From NCBI GenBank assembly GCA_947374865.1, contig CANCDR010000020.1, forward strand, positions 1 to 46,363: DNA of 46,363 nt, read 5' to 3'. This DNA comes from Oxalobacteraceae bacterium. Its GTDB lineage: Bacteria > Pseudomonadota > Gammaproteobacteria > Burkholderiales > Burkholderiaceae_D. This document shows positions 18,805-26,766 of the stretch, piece by piece (the first letter of the stretch is position 1; each line of letters begins with the position of its first letter). A program made the translations under genes and the position numbers. The notes under the pieces were generated by a model, which saw only the letters and a list, made by a program, of their open reading frames with translations, had not been told where the DNA came from and searched no databases.

Positions 18805-18898
18805 CAGCCAAAAATTGTGTTTTAAAAAGTTGTTTATAAACTGGCAGTTGCAGATGGTGTTTCTGAAACTACTTTAAAGCCCGACATTCAATAAAAGA

Positions 18899-18919
18899 AT
18901 GTTTAAAGTATTTAAACAT
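18899..18919. promoter_or_regulatory. 21-bp perfect palindrome, candidate operator
   Basis: Two 9-bp arms, ATGTTTAAA and TTTAAACAT, separated by GTA. Dyads of this size and spacing in a divergent intergenic region are typical binding sites for dimeric regulators. It is about 195 bp from the pilM start and 160 bp from the mrcA start. The regulator is unknown. Confidence 0.55.
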
Positions 18920-19038
18920 GGCGATTTTAAAAATTCGTTGCCAAAATCCGACGAGTGGCAAGCTAAGACATTTATTTTTTTCGCAAGCAAGCTCGGCACT
19001 AAGTTGCTTTAGTCGCGTGCAAGTTGAAGTCCGCCCGT

Positions 19039-19044
19039 TATAAT
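19039..19044 (+). promoter_or_regulatory. Putative -10 box for mrcA
   Basis: A perfect TATAAT lies 34 bp before the mrcA ATG. No good -35 is found at 16-18 bp upstream, so the promoter would need other help or be weak. Confidence 0.45.
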
Positions 19045-19078
19045 GAAATGACTTTCTTTCTTCCATTCAAAGTTGCGC

Positions 19079-21391
19079 ATGACATCTCCGCACTCCCCAA
19101 CCGAAAGTCCCGCACAATTGCCTAGTCGATGGTCCTGGCGCGATTGGTCGCTGTCAAAACGTCTGTTGATTGCCTGCACAGGATTTTTTATCAGCCTGGC
19201 CTTGATTGGCGCCCTGTTACTGGTCTTCATGCTGACGCTGGCCTACCCCAATTTGCCGGCACTCGATACGCTGACCGACTACCGGCCAAAAATTCCGATG
19301 CGCATCATGTCCGCAGACAATGTCTTATTGGGTGAATTCGGTGAGGAGCGCCGCAATGTCGCGCATATCAAAGACATTCCAGAGTTGATGAAGCAAGCGG
19401 TACTGACCGCAGAAGATGACCGTTTTTATAGTCATGGCGGACTCGACTATCAAGGCATCCTGCGCGCGGCCTTGCATAATTTTTTGGGTGGCCAAAAGCA
19501 CGGCGCGTCGACCATCACCCAACAGGTGGCGCGTAACTTTTTTCTTTCCAGCGAACAAACCTATACCCGCAAGATTTATGAAGCTTTACTGGCCTGGAAG
19601 ATCGAATCCAGTCTGAGCAAGGATCAGATTCTTGAGGTGTACATGAACCAGATTTATCTGGGCCAGCGGGCGTTTGGCTTCGCCTCTGCTGCACAAATTT
19701 ATTTTGGCAAAACATTGAGTCAGTTAAGCGTTGCCGAAGCCGCCATGCTCGCCGGTCTGCCCAAAGCACCCTCAGCCTATAATCCGGTCGTCAATCCTAA
19801 GCGTGCCAAAGTGCGTCAGCAATACATTCTTCAGCGCATGGAACTTCTGGGCTTCATCACCCCCGCACAATTGAAGCAAGCCATGCAGGAAGAATTACGC
19901 ATCAAGACCAATAGCAGCGAATTTAGCGTGCACGCTGAATACGTGGCCGAAATGGCGCGCCAGATGGTAGTCGATCAGTTCAAGGAAGAGTCCTACACAC
20001 GTGGCCTGATCGTCACCACTACCGTCACCAAAGCCGATCAGGAAGCCGCCTATATCGCGCTGCGGCGTGGTGTGATTGATTATGAGCGTGCGCACGGTTA
20101 TCGTGGCCCTGAAGCCTTCATCACGATCCCGGCCGGCAAAGAAGAAGCCGACGATGCCATCGAATCAGAGCTAGCCGAACACGACGACAGTGACGACATC
20201 GTCGCCGCCGTGGTGCTCGAGGTCAGTCCCAAATCGGTCAAGGCGGTGCTCACCTCTGGTGAAGAAATCAACATCAGCGGAACCGGTCTGAGCTTTGTGG
20301 CCAGTGCTTTAACCGAGAAGGCCGCACCCAATCGCAAGATCCGCCGTGGCGCGGTGATTCGCGTGATCCGCGAAAACAATCTCTGGTCGATTACCCAGAT
20401 GCCCGAAGTAGCCTCAGCGTTTGTTGCCGCCAGTTCGCACGATGGCGCTATTCGCGCCTTAGTCGGCGGCTTTGATTACAATCGCAATAAATTCAATCAT
20501 GTTACCCAGGCCTGGCGTCAGCCCGGCTCCTCTTTCAAGCCCTTCATTTATTCCGCCTCACTGGAAAAAGGCTTGTCGCCATCGACCATGATTAACGATG
20601 CGCCAATCAGCTTTGATGCCGGCCAAACCGGTGGCCAGGCATGGGATCCAAAAAATTATGACGGCACCTATGATGGACCGATAAGTATGCGGCGCGGATT
20701 AACCAAGTCGAAGAACATGGTCTCGATCCGTATCCTCAATAAAATCGGCGCCAAATACGGTCAGGAATACACCACCCGTTTCGGCTTTGATCCGGAAAAA
20801 AATCCGCCCTATCTCACCCTCGCCTTGGGTGCCGGTGCCGTCACGCCTTTGCAAATGGCCGGTGCCTACGCAGTCTTTGCCAATGGTGGCTATAAAGTCA
20901 GCCCCTACCTGATCGCTAAAATTACCGACAATAACGGCAAAGTGCTTTCCCAAGCCAAGCCCGATTTGGCCGGCGATGAAAATAATCGCGTCATCGATGG
21001 GCGCAATGCCTTCCTCGTCGATAGCATGCTCAAAGACGTGGTGCGCTTCGGTACCGCAACGCGCGCTTTAAGCCTCAAGCGCACCGACCTGGCCGGCAAG
21101 ACCGGCACCACCAACGATTCGATCGATGCCTGGTTCGCCGGCTATCAGCCGAATCTGGTCGGGATCGCCTGGATCGGCTTCGATCAGCCCAAGAGTCTGG
21201 GCAGCCGAGAAACCGGCGGCGGTATCGCCCTGCCGATCTGGATTAACTTCATGCAAAAAGCCCTCAAAGATGTCCCGAATGAGGAGCGGGCCGTGCCGGA
21301 GGGCGTAGTCCAAAGTAATGGCGATTATCATTACGCTGAGAATCCTCCGGGTAGCGGCGTCATGAGTATCGGTCTTGGCGACGAAAAATAG
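19079..21391 (+). CDS. mrcA: Penicillin-binding protein 1A (bifunctional transglycosylase/transpeptidase)
   Basis: 770 residues from the ATG at 19079; an in-frame TTG two codons earlier is less likely. A cytoplasmic tail and one membrane anchor (~28-55) lead to the GT51 domain with catalytic EDDRFYSHGG (Glu at ~112) and GASTITQQVARN. An OB-like insert (~315-440) includes an acidic stretch (EEADDAIESELAEHDDSDD). The transpeptidase domain has SSFK (~484-487), SKN in LTKSKNMVS and KTGTT. It polymerises and crosslinks peptidoglycan. There is no recognisable ribosome binding site before the start. PBP1A beside pilM is a common proteobacterial arrangement. Confidence 0.96.
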   Translation: MTSPHSPTESPAQLPSRWSWRDWSLSKRLLIACTGFFISLALIGALLLVFMLTLAYPNLPALDTLTDYRPKIPMRIMSADNVLLGEFGEERRNVAHIKDIPELMKQAVLTAEDDRFYSHGGLDYQGILRAALHNFLGGQKHGASTITQQVARNFFLSSEQTYTRKIYEALLAWKIESSLSKDQILEVYMNQIYLGQRAFGFASAAQIYFGKTLSQLSVAEAAMLAGLPKAPSAYNPVVNPKRAKVRQQYILQRMELLGFITPAQLKQAMQEELRIKTNSSEFSVHAEYVAEMARQMVVDQFKEESYTRGLIVTTTVTKADQEAAYIALRRGVIDYERAHGYRGPEAFITIPAGKEEADDAIESELAEHDDSDDIVAAVVLEVSPKSVKAVLTSGEEINISGTGLSFVASALTEKAAPNRKIRRGAVIRVIRENNLWSITQMPEVASAFVAASSHDGAIRALVGGFDYNRNKFNHVTQAWRQPGSSFKPFIYSASLEKGLSPSTMINDAPISFDAGQTGGQAWDPKNYDGTYDGPISMRRGLTKSKNMVSIRILNKIGAKYGQEYTTRFGFDPEKNPPYLTLALGAGAVTPLQMAGAYAVFANGGYKVSPYLIAKITDNNGKVLSQAKPDLAGDENNRVIDGRNAFLVDSMLKDVVRFGTATRALSLKRTDLAGKTGTTNDSIDAWFAGYQPNLVGIAWIGFDQPKSLGSRETGGGIALPIWINFMQKALKDVPNEERAVPEGVVQSNGDYHYAENPPGSGVMSIGLGDEK

Positions 21392-21411
21392 CGCACCCCA
21401 GCTAATTGGAA

Positions 21412-21744
21412 TTACCCTTGTAAGTTCACAGCGGAATTGCCTTGACCACTAACGAGCTGCGAGAGTGCGCTAAACAGTTCACTGCCGTCGCGCGTATTAA
21501 TCCAGGCGCCATCCCGGCAGGCATAGTGGAATCCGCCGGCGCGCGCAGCGACCCACAGCTCTTGCATCGGCGCCTGACTGTTGATGATGATCTTCGAGCC
21601 GTTATCGATGAATTCGATCTCCAGCACATTACCGCTGCGGCTACACTCGACATCGGTTTCGCCGTCGTCGGTGGCCTGTTCAAGCTGGTGTTCGATACGG
21701 TTCATGGTCACATCGACCAGATTCAGGAATTCGGTTTCGGTCAT
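21412..21744 (-). CDS. cyaY: Iron-sulfur assembly/iron-binding protein CyaY (frataxin)
   Basis: 110 residues, the normal size for bacterial frataxin. The acidic first helix (MTETEFLNLVDVTMNRIEHQL) and the beta-sheet motif QAPMQELWVAARAGGFHY are diagnostic. It binds iron and modulates IscS-dependent Fe-S cluster assembly in the cytoplasm. GGAGTG lies 5-6 bases before the ATG. It is convergent with mrcA (20-bp gap, no terminator seen) and divergent from lptM-lysA, an order shared with many proteobacteria. Confidence 0.96.
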   Translation of the reverse strand: MTETEFLNLVDVTMNRIEHQLEQATDDGETDVECSRSGNVLEIEFIDNGSKIIINSQAPMQELWVAARAGGFHYACRDGAWINTRDGSELFSALSQLVSGQGNSAVNLQG

Positions 21745-21790
21745 GCTACACTCCAGTGAAATTCTTTAAAGTGTGATTCTAATCCTGATC

Positions 21791-21919
21791 ATGAAATCCG
21801 TTCTATCCCGCCTTGTTATTTTGCTGCTGCTGTCTGGCTTGCTCAGTGCATGCGGACAAAAAGGTCCCTTATTCTTGCCCGGCAAAGTCGAACCCCTCGG
21901 CACACCCCTTTCCAAATAA
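21791..21919 (+). CDS. lptM: Small lipoprotein LptM (YifL family)
   Basis: A 42-residue gene. It begins MKSVLSRLVILLLLSGLLS and continues ACGQKGPLFLPG, so the lipobox Cys is residue 21 and CGQKGPLFLP is the invariant signature of this family. LptM promotes maturation (disulfide rearrangement) of the LptD/E LPS translocon in the outer membrane. It sits 10 bp before lysA, the same linkage as in enterobacteria, and complements the lptCAB genes elsewhere in the window. Confidence 0.93.
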   Translation: MKSVLSRLVILLLLSGLLSACGQKGPLFLPGKVEPLGTPLSK

Positions 21920-21929
21920 TTCGTCTCCC

Positions 21930-23213
21930 ATGTCGCCTTTTTCCTATATTAACGGTGTGTTGTGCGCCGAACAAACGCCGCTCAATCAGATCGCCCGCCA
22001 ATTTGGCTCGCCCACCTATGTCTACTCCAAGGCTGCGCTGACTGCCAATTATTCTGCCTATGCCAACGCCTGCCGGGCCGGTGGTCGTGATGCTGCCAAC
22101 GCGCTGGTGTGCTTCTCGGTCAAATCAAATTCTAATCTGGGCGTACTCAGTGTATTAAAACAGCTGGGGTCGGGTTTTGATATTGTTTCGGGTGGCGAGT
22201 TATTGCGCGTTCTGGCGGCTGGCGGTGATCCGCATAAGGTGATCTTTTCCGGTGTGGGTAAAACTCGTGACGACATGCGCCTGGCTTTATCGCATGACAT
22301 CTTGTGCTTTAACGTTGAATCGATTCCTGAGCTGCACCGCCTCAACGAAGTCGCCGGTCAAATGGGTAAGCGAGCCGCCATTTCCTTGCGCGTCAATCCG
22401 AACGTGGATGCTAAGACTCACCCCTACATCTCTACCGGTCTGAAAGATAACAAATTCGGCGTCGCCTACGAAGACGCGCTCGCGACCTACCGCGCGGCAG
22501 CTGCCTTATCGCACATTGAGGTGGTCGGTATCGACTGCCACATCGGTTCACAGTTACTGGATGACGCACCACTGCTCGAGGCGCTCGACAAGCTCATCGA
22601 ACTCATCGATACGCTGGATGCAGAAGGCATCTGCCTGCACCATCTCGACATTGGTGGCGGTATCGGCATTGCCTATGACGCCGATCAGCCGGTCGCGATT
22701 GGTGATTATCTCGGCCGTCTGTTTGCGCGTATTGATGTCTGGCGCGCTAGCCGTTATCAGGGACGTCCGATCAAGGTCATGTTTGAACCCGGTCGCTCGA
22801 TCGTTGGCAATGCCGGCGTATTGCTCACCGAGGTACTCTACCTGAAACACGGCGAAAGTAAAAATTTCGCCATCGTTGACGCTGCCATGAATGATCTGAT
22901 GCGCCCCGCCATGTACGATGCCTGGCATGGTGTGCAGGCAGTCGTGCAACGTGACGGCGCGGGTAGCCTGTACGACGTGGTCGGTCCGGTGTGTGAATCC
23001 GGCGACTGGCTCGCGCGTGCCCGCATGCTGCCGCTTGAGCAAGGTGATCTGCTGGCCATCATGTCGGCTGGCGCCTATGGCATGACGATGGCATCGAACT
23101 ACAATACCCGTGGCCGGGCGGCCGAAGTCATGGTCGATGGTGAAAAACTTTTCCTGGTACGTGATCGCGAAAATCCGGCGGATCTGTTCAATCTTGAGCG
23201 CACACTCGATTAA
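21930..23213 (+). CDS. lysA: Diaminopimelate decarboxylase LysA
   Basis: 427 residues from the ATG at 21930 (MSPFSYINGVLCAEQ); the frame is open 39 codons further, but that part overlaps lptM out of frame and is not LysA-like. It is a fold-III PLP enzyme with the pyridoxal lysine K65 in CFSVKSNSNL, substrate and phosphate motifs including HIGSQL and DIGGGIGIAY, and the catalytic cysteine in GPVCESGDWL. It converts meso-diaminopimelate to lysine, the last lysine biosynthetic step. Its stop codon overlaps that of the convergent acyltransferase gene. Confidence 0.97.
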   Translation: MSPFSYINGVLCAEQTPLNQIARQFGSPTYVYSKAALTANYSAYANACRAGGRDAANALVCFSVKSNSNLGVLSVLKQLGSGFDIVSGGELLRVLAAGGDPHKVIFSGVGKTRDDMRLALSHDILCFNVESIPELHRLNEVAGQMGKRAAISLRVNPNVDAKTHPYISTGLKDNKFGVAYEDALATYRAAAALSHIEVVGIDCHIGSQLLDDAPLLEALDKLIELIDTLDAEGICLHHLDIGGGIGIAYDADQPVAIGDYLGRLFARIDVWRASRYQGRPIKVMFEPGRSIVGNAGVLLTEVLYLKHGESKNFAIVDAAMNDLMRPAMYDAWHGVQAVVQRDGAGSLYDVVGPVCESGDWLARARMLPLEQGDLLAIMSAGAYGMTMASNYNTRGRAAEVMVDGEKLFLVRDRENPADLFNLERTLD

Positions 23214-23863
23214 GTCTGCAGCTTTTCTTTTTCTGCGATGTCGCCAAACACAATAGGCGCCGCCTGCGCAGGATGAAAGGCCACACAGCCGGCGAATACT
23301 GCTTCTATCATGGCTGTATCGCGCTCGATTTCCCCTGTGAGTTCGAGCATATCCACAAAGCGCACCTGTTTGACCCGGTAATCAATCCTGACCAGCCCCA
23401 AAGGTACCTTGGCGCCAAGCGCTATATGATAAAACCCGCTGCGCCACGTTGGCTTGAATTTGCGCGTGCCTTCCGGCGCTAAGGCCAGCCAATAAAAGTC
23501 TGATTGCTCAATACGCTCAACAATACGCGCAATCGCTCCCTGCGCACTCCCACGTTCAATTGGCTCGCCACCGACCGCGCGCATAAAGGTACCGAGCCCA
23601 TACCGAAACAAGCTCGCTTTGCCGAGGAAGCGAAACGGCAAGCCAATCGCCCATTTGGCCAATAAGCCATACAGAAAATCCCAATTCGAGGTATGCGGAT
23701 ACACAATGATGACGCCACGCGGTCCTGGCAAGGGCTTGAAAGCGACCGTCCAGCCCAGAAGAGCCAAGGCCCGAATCGACCAGCGTTGCAGCCAGCGCGG
23801 ACTGTCAGCGGCCGTAAGAATGTGCGCGCGGGGATCTGGTGCGGCCACAGGAGTCGTCGTCAT
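23210..23863 (-). CDS. 1-acyl-sn-glycerol-3-phosphate acyltransferase-like protein (PlsC family)
   Basis: 217 residues from the ATG at 23863, which overlaps the msrQ stop by one base (TAATG). The acyltransferase motif I HTSNWD (His57, Asp62) and motif III APEGTR are present. This is the short PlsC-like subfamily lacking the long N-terminal segment, so it may acylate lysophosphatidate or another glycerolipid at the inner membrane. The exact acceptor is unknown. The 3' end overlaps lysA by 4 bases tail to tail. Confidence 0.85.
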   Translation of the reverse strand: MTTTPVAAPDPRAHILTAADSPRWLQRWSIRALALLGWTVAFKPLPGPRGVIIVYPHTSNWDFLYGLLAKWAIGLPFRFLGKASLFRYGLGTFMRAVGGEPIERGSAQGAIARIVERIEQSDFYWLALAPEGTRKFKPTWRSGFYHIALGAKVPLGLVRIDYRVKQVRFVDMLELTGEIERDTAMIEAVFAGCVAFHPAQAAPIVFGDIAEKEKLQT

Positions 23864-24495
23864 TATGTCCTTTGTTTCTGGCGCCACCAGAAAAGTCTCA
23901 ATAACAACAATAATGCCATTATTAAACCAAATAGCAAAGGCTGCGAAAAATCGTGTTTGCCGGCCTTCATCCACCAGAAATGCAGGATAGCCAGCGGCCC
24001 GATCACATAAATCAGGCGATGCAGTCGCTGCCAACGCTGACCTCCCAGGCGCCGTACCATGGCCTGACTGCTGGTGAGCGCCAAGGGAAGCAAGAGCAAA
24101 AAGGCGCTCAGTCCGATGGCAATAAACGGGCGCTTGAGAATATCCTTGCTCATCGCCGGCAGATCAAAGAAATGATCGAACCAGATAAAAGTGAGCAAGT
24201 GCAGGCTGGCATAAAAAAATGTGAACAGCCCCAGCATGCGGCGCAATTTCAGCAGCCAGGGCCATTTTAACCATCGCCGCAGCGGCGTCACACACAAAGT
24301 CAGGCAGAGAAAATACAGCGTCCAGTCGCCGGTATTGCGTTCGATGAATTCGAGCGGATTGGCACCGAGACGGTCATTGAGCGTATCAATGAGCGCAAAC
24401 ATCACCAGACGCACGAATGGCAATAAGGCACACAAAAAAATCGCCCCCCGGATCACGCCAGTTTGGCGCGACGATGGGCTACTGAGTGTCGGCAT
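23863..24495 (-). CDS. msrQ: Haem-binding membrane subunit MsrQ of the MsrPQ methionine sulfoxide reductase
   Basis: 210 residues with about six membrane helices, the ferric-reductase-like YedZ family. NTGDWTLYFLCLTLCVTPLR and GGQRWQRLHRLIYV are characteristic, with histidines in helices that ligate haem. MsrQ passes electrons to MsrP in the periplasm to repair oxidised methionine in envelope proteins. It follows msrP by 13 bp, which makes the pair certain. Confidence 0.96.
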   Translation of the reverse strand: MPTLSSPSSRQTGVIRGAIFLCALLPFVRLVMFALIDTLNDRLGANPLEFIERNTGDWTLYFLCLTLCVTPLRRWLKWPWLLKLRRMLGLFTFFYASLHLLTFIWFDHFFDLPAMSKDILKRPFIAIGLSAFLLLLPLALTSSQAMVRRLGGQRWQRLHRLIYVIGPLAILHFWWMKAGKHDFSQPLLFGLIMALLLLLRLFWWRQKQRT

Positions 24496-24508
24496 CGGCC
24501 CGCCCCGT

Positions 24509-25489
24509 TCAATAATATTTTTTCAGATCCATGCCACTATAGAGCGAAGCGACTTCACTGTAACCGTTAAACATGAGGGTCTTGCGTTTGCGGGTCAGGA
24601 AACCATCTTCGCCGATGCGCCGCTCGGTGGCCTGTGACCAGCGCGGATGATCGACTTCCGGATTCACGTTGGAATAAAAACCGTACTCGCTGGGCGCAGC
24701 CCTGTTCCAGGCAGTCTGCGGCTGGTCTTTGGTAAAGCGAATCTTGACGATCGACTTGGCCGACTTGAAGCCATACTTCCATGGCAAGACCATGCGCACC
24801 GGCGCACCATTTTGATTCGGCAGCACTTCACCGTACATACCCAAGGCAAGCAAAGCCAAGGGATGATTGGCTTCGTCCAGACGCAGGCCTTCAACATACG
24901 GCCAGTCGAGCACCGGGCTGCGCACGCCGGGCATTTGTTTTTTGTCCGCCAGCGAGATGAACTCAACATATTTGGCGTTTCCATTCGGTTCAACTTTTTT
25001 AATCAGTTCCGACAGCGAAAAGCCGATCCACGGAATCACCATCGACCAACCCTCGACGCAGCGCAGCCGGTAAATGCGCTCTTCGAGCGGCGCCAGTTTG
25101 AGCAGGCTATCCAGGTCGAGCGTAAGCGGCTTTTTGATTTCGCCCTCGATGCTGATAGTCCAGGGACGCGGACGCAAAGTGCCGGCATATTGCGCAGGAT
25201 CGGCCTTGTCGGTACCGAACTCATAAAAATTATTATAGGTCGTCGCATCCTTGTAGGACGTCTGCTTGTCCATGACGACAAACGATGGGTTCGGCTTGGC
25301 GGACAGTTTTTGCGCCTGCGCGTTTTGTGCGAAGGCTTCGCGCGACAGCATTTCCAGCATCGACGCGCTGGCAATCGAGCCGAGCGATAATTGTTTGATG
25401 AAGCTGCGGCGTGACTCGAAGACCTCGCGCGGCGTAATCTCCGAGCCAAAAGGACGGTCGATTCCATTCGGTGCGTGCTTGATTAACAT
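24509..25489 (-). CDS. msrP: Periplasmic molybdopterin methionine sulfoxide reductase MsrP
   Basis: 326 residues. The N-terminus has a twin-arginine signal (RRSFIK at 27-32, then a hydrophobic stretch and AFAQ), as expected for a folded Moco protein exported by Tat. The molybdenum-ligating Cys144 lies in [30 protein letters not shown] is a conserved C-terminal block. It reduces protein-bound methionine sulfoxide using electrons from MsrQ. A GGAG-type ribosome binding site (AAGGAGTCC) precedes the ATG. Confidence 0.97.
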   Translation of the reverse strand: MLIKHAPNGIDRPFGSEITPREVFESRRSFIKQLSLGSIASASMLEMLSREAFAQNAQAQKLSAKPNPSFVVMDKQTSYKDATTYNNFYEFGTDKADPAQYAGTLRPRPWTISIEGEIKKPLTLDLDSLLKLAPLEERIYRLRCVEGWSMVIPWIGFSLSELIKKVEPNGNAKYVEFISLADKKQMPGVRSPVLDWPYVEGLRLDEANHPLALLALGMYGEVLPNQNGAPVRMVLPWKYGFKSAKSIVKIRFTKDQPQTAWNRAAPSEYGFYSNVNPEVDHPRWSQATERRIGEDGFLTRKRKTLMFNGYSEVASLYSGMDLKKYY

Positions 25490-25527
25490 GAGGACTCCTT
25501 GGCGCTATAGCTGCAGTTAAATTTACT

Positions 25528-26679
25528 TTATAGCTGGCCGTAAGAGTGCAGGCCAGACAAAAACATATTCACGCCCAGAAAAGCAAAGGTCGTGACCAAT
25601 AAACCAATCACCGCCCACCAGGCAGCAAACTGACCACGCAGACCTTTCATCAGCCGCATGTGCAGCCAGGCCGCGTAATTAAGCCACACGATCAGTGCCC
25701 AGGTCTCCTTCGGGTCCCACGACCAGTAGCCTCCCCAGGCATCGGCAGCCCACAGCGCACCGAGGATGGTGGCGACGGTAAAAAAGGCGAAGCCGACGGC
25801 GATCGACTTGTACATCATGTCATCCAGGACTTCTAAGGCAGGCAGGCGATCAGCCAGTATTCCCTTGGCCTTGCATAGATAGGCAACACCGACCATGGCC
25901 GCTAATGCAAACGTGCCATAGCCAATAAAGTTAGCCGGCACATGGATCTTCATCCACCAGCTTTGCAAGGCTGGCACCAGCGGTTGAATGTCGGCCGCGT
26001 CGCGCGTGACGGTGTACCAGAACAGAAAGCCGACAGCCGCAGAAATCACCAGCAGAACAAAGCCGCCCAGCTGACGGGTCTTGTAATGATGTTCGTAATA
26101 GAGATAAAACAGCGCCGTGATCATGGCAAACAGAATGAAAACTTCGTATAAATTGGAGACCGGGATATGACCAATATCCGCTCCGATCAGATACGACTCA
26201 TACCAGCGCACCAGCATGCCGGTAAAGCCCATCACCACCGCCGCCCAGCACAGCAGGTTACCGATAGAATTACCCAGGTTCGAGCGCAAGAGCAAGCCAC
26301 CCCAGTAAAATCCGGTGGAAAGGAAAAACAAGGTCCCCATCCATAAAATAGCTGACTGGCTTGAGAGCAGATATTTGAGGAAAAACTTTTGACTGCCCAT
26401 CTCGAGCGCGCCGCCATAAAGCCCGATCGCGGCCATACTCAACAGGCCCAGTAGCAGCATCAATGTCCGCAGCGGTTTCCAGTTCCAGCCCAACAGCGAA
26501 AAAGTCGGTACGGCGAGAATCAGAATCGCCTGCTCGTAATAATCCATGAAGGCGCCAAAGCGCACTAAAGCGAACAATGCCGCCGCACAGAGGCTCGCAG
26601 CAAATAGGCCATCAAGAATACCCAAGCGCTTGAAAAACGACTGCCGCCCAAACTGCTCAGCGCCTTGCTGCATTTTCAT
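25528..26679 (-). CDS. ccsB: Cytochrome c biogenesis protein CcsB (CcsA/CcmF-like haem handling subunit)
   Basis: A polytopic membrane protein with the tryptophan-rich haem-handling motif WGGYWSWDPKETWAL near the C-terminus and conserved His residues in membrane helices, the mark of the CcsA subunit of System II cytochrome c maturation (called CcsB in Proteobacteria). I used the ATG at 26679 (383 residues). A TTG at 26691 has GGAG six bases upstream and a GTG at 26742 would give 404 residues; the start is uncertain. It lies directly after resB and acts with it to deliver and attach haem in the periplasm. Confidence 0.93.
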   Translation of the reverse strand: MKMQQGAEQFGRQSFFKRLGILDGLFAASLCAAALFALVRFGAFMDYYEQAILILAVPTFSLLGWNWKPLRTLMLLLGLLSMAAIGLYGGALEMGSQKFFLKYLLSSQSAILWMGTLFFLSTGFYWGGLLLRSNLGNSIGNLLCWAAVVMGFTGMLVRWYESYLIGADIGHIPVSNLYEVFILFAMITALFYLYYEHHYKTRQLGGFVLLVISAAVGFLFWYTVTRDAADIQPLVPALQSWWMKIHVPANFIGYGTFALAAMVGVAYLCKAKGILADRLPALEVLDDMMYKSIAVGFAFFTVATILGALWAADAWGGYWSWDPKETWALIVWLNYAAWLHMRLMKGLRGQFAAWWAVIGLLVTTFAFLGVNMFLSGLHSYGQL

Positions 26680-26766
26680 TTCCAATTCCAATTTCAGCTC
26701 CTTGATTTCTTCTCTCGGCGACCACCCTAAGCCGTCGCCCACAACATTCTATGCCGGCTGGCTAAT

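Larger units (their letters stand above)
18705..19078. other. Intergenic region between divergent pilM and mrcA
   Basis: This 374-bp stretch has no credible gene. It is AT-rich compared with its flanks and holds a 13-bp tandem repeat next to pilM, a 21-bp palindrome in the middle and a TATAAT before mrcA, so it must carry both divergent promoters. Minus-strand TATAAA at 18833-18838 is a weak candidate -10 for pilM. Confidence 0.8.

Noticed and set aside
22554..23042. 162-residue minus-strand frame opposite lysA
   Set aside because: Fully inside lysA on the other strand with no supporting features.
24647..25390. 247-residue open frame opposite msrP
   Set aside because: Antisense shadow of a gene with a clear Tat signal and Moco cysteine; no ribosome binding site or family motif.
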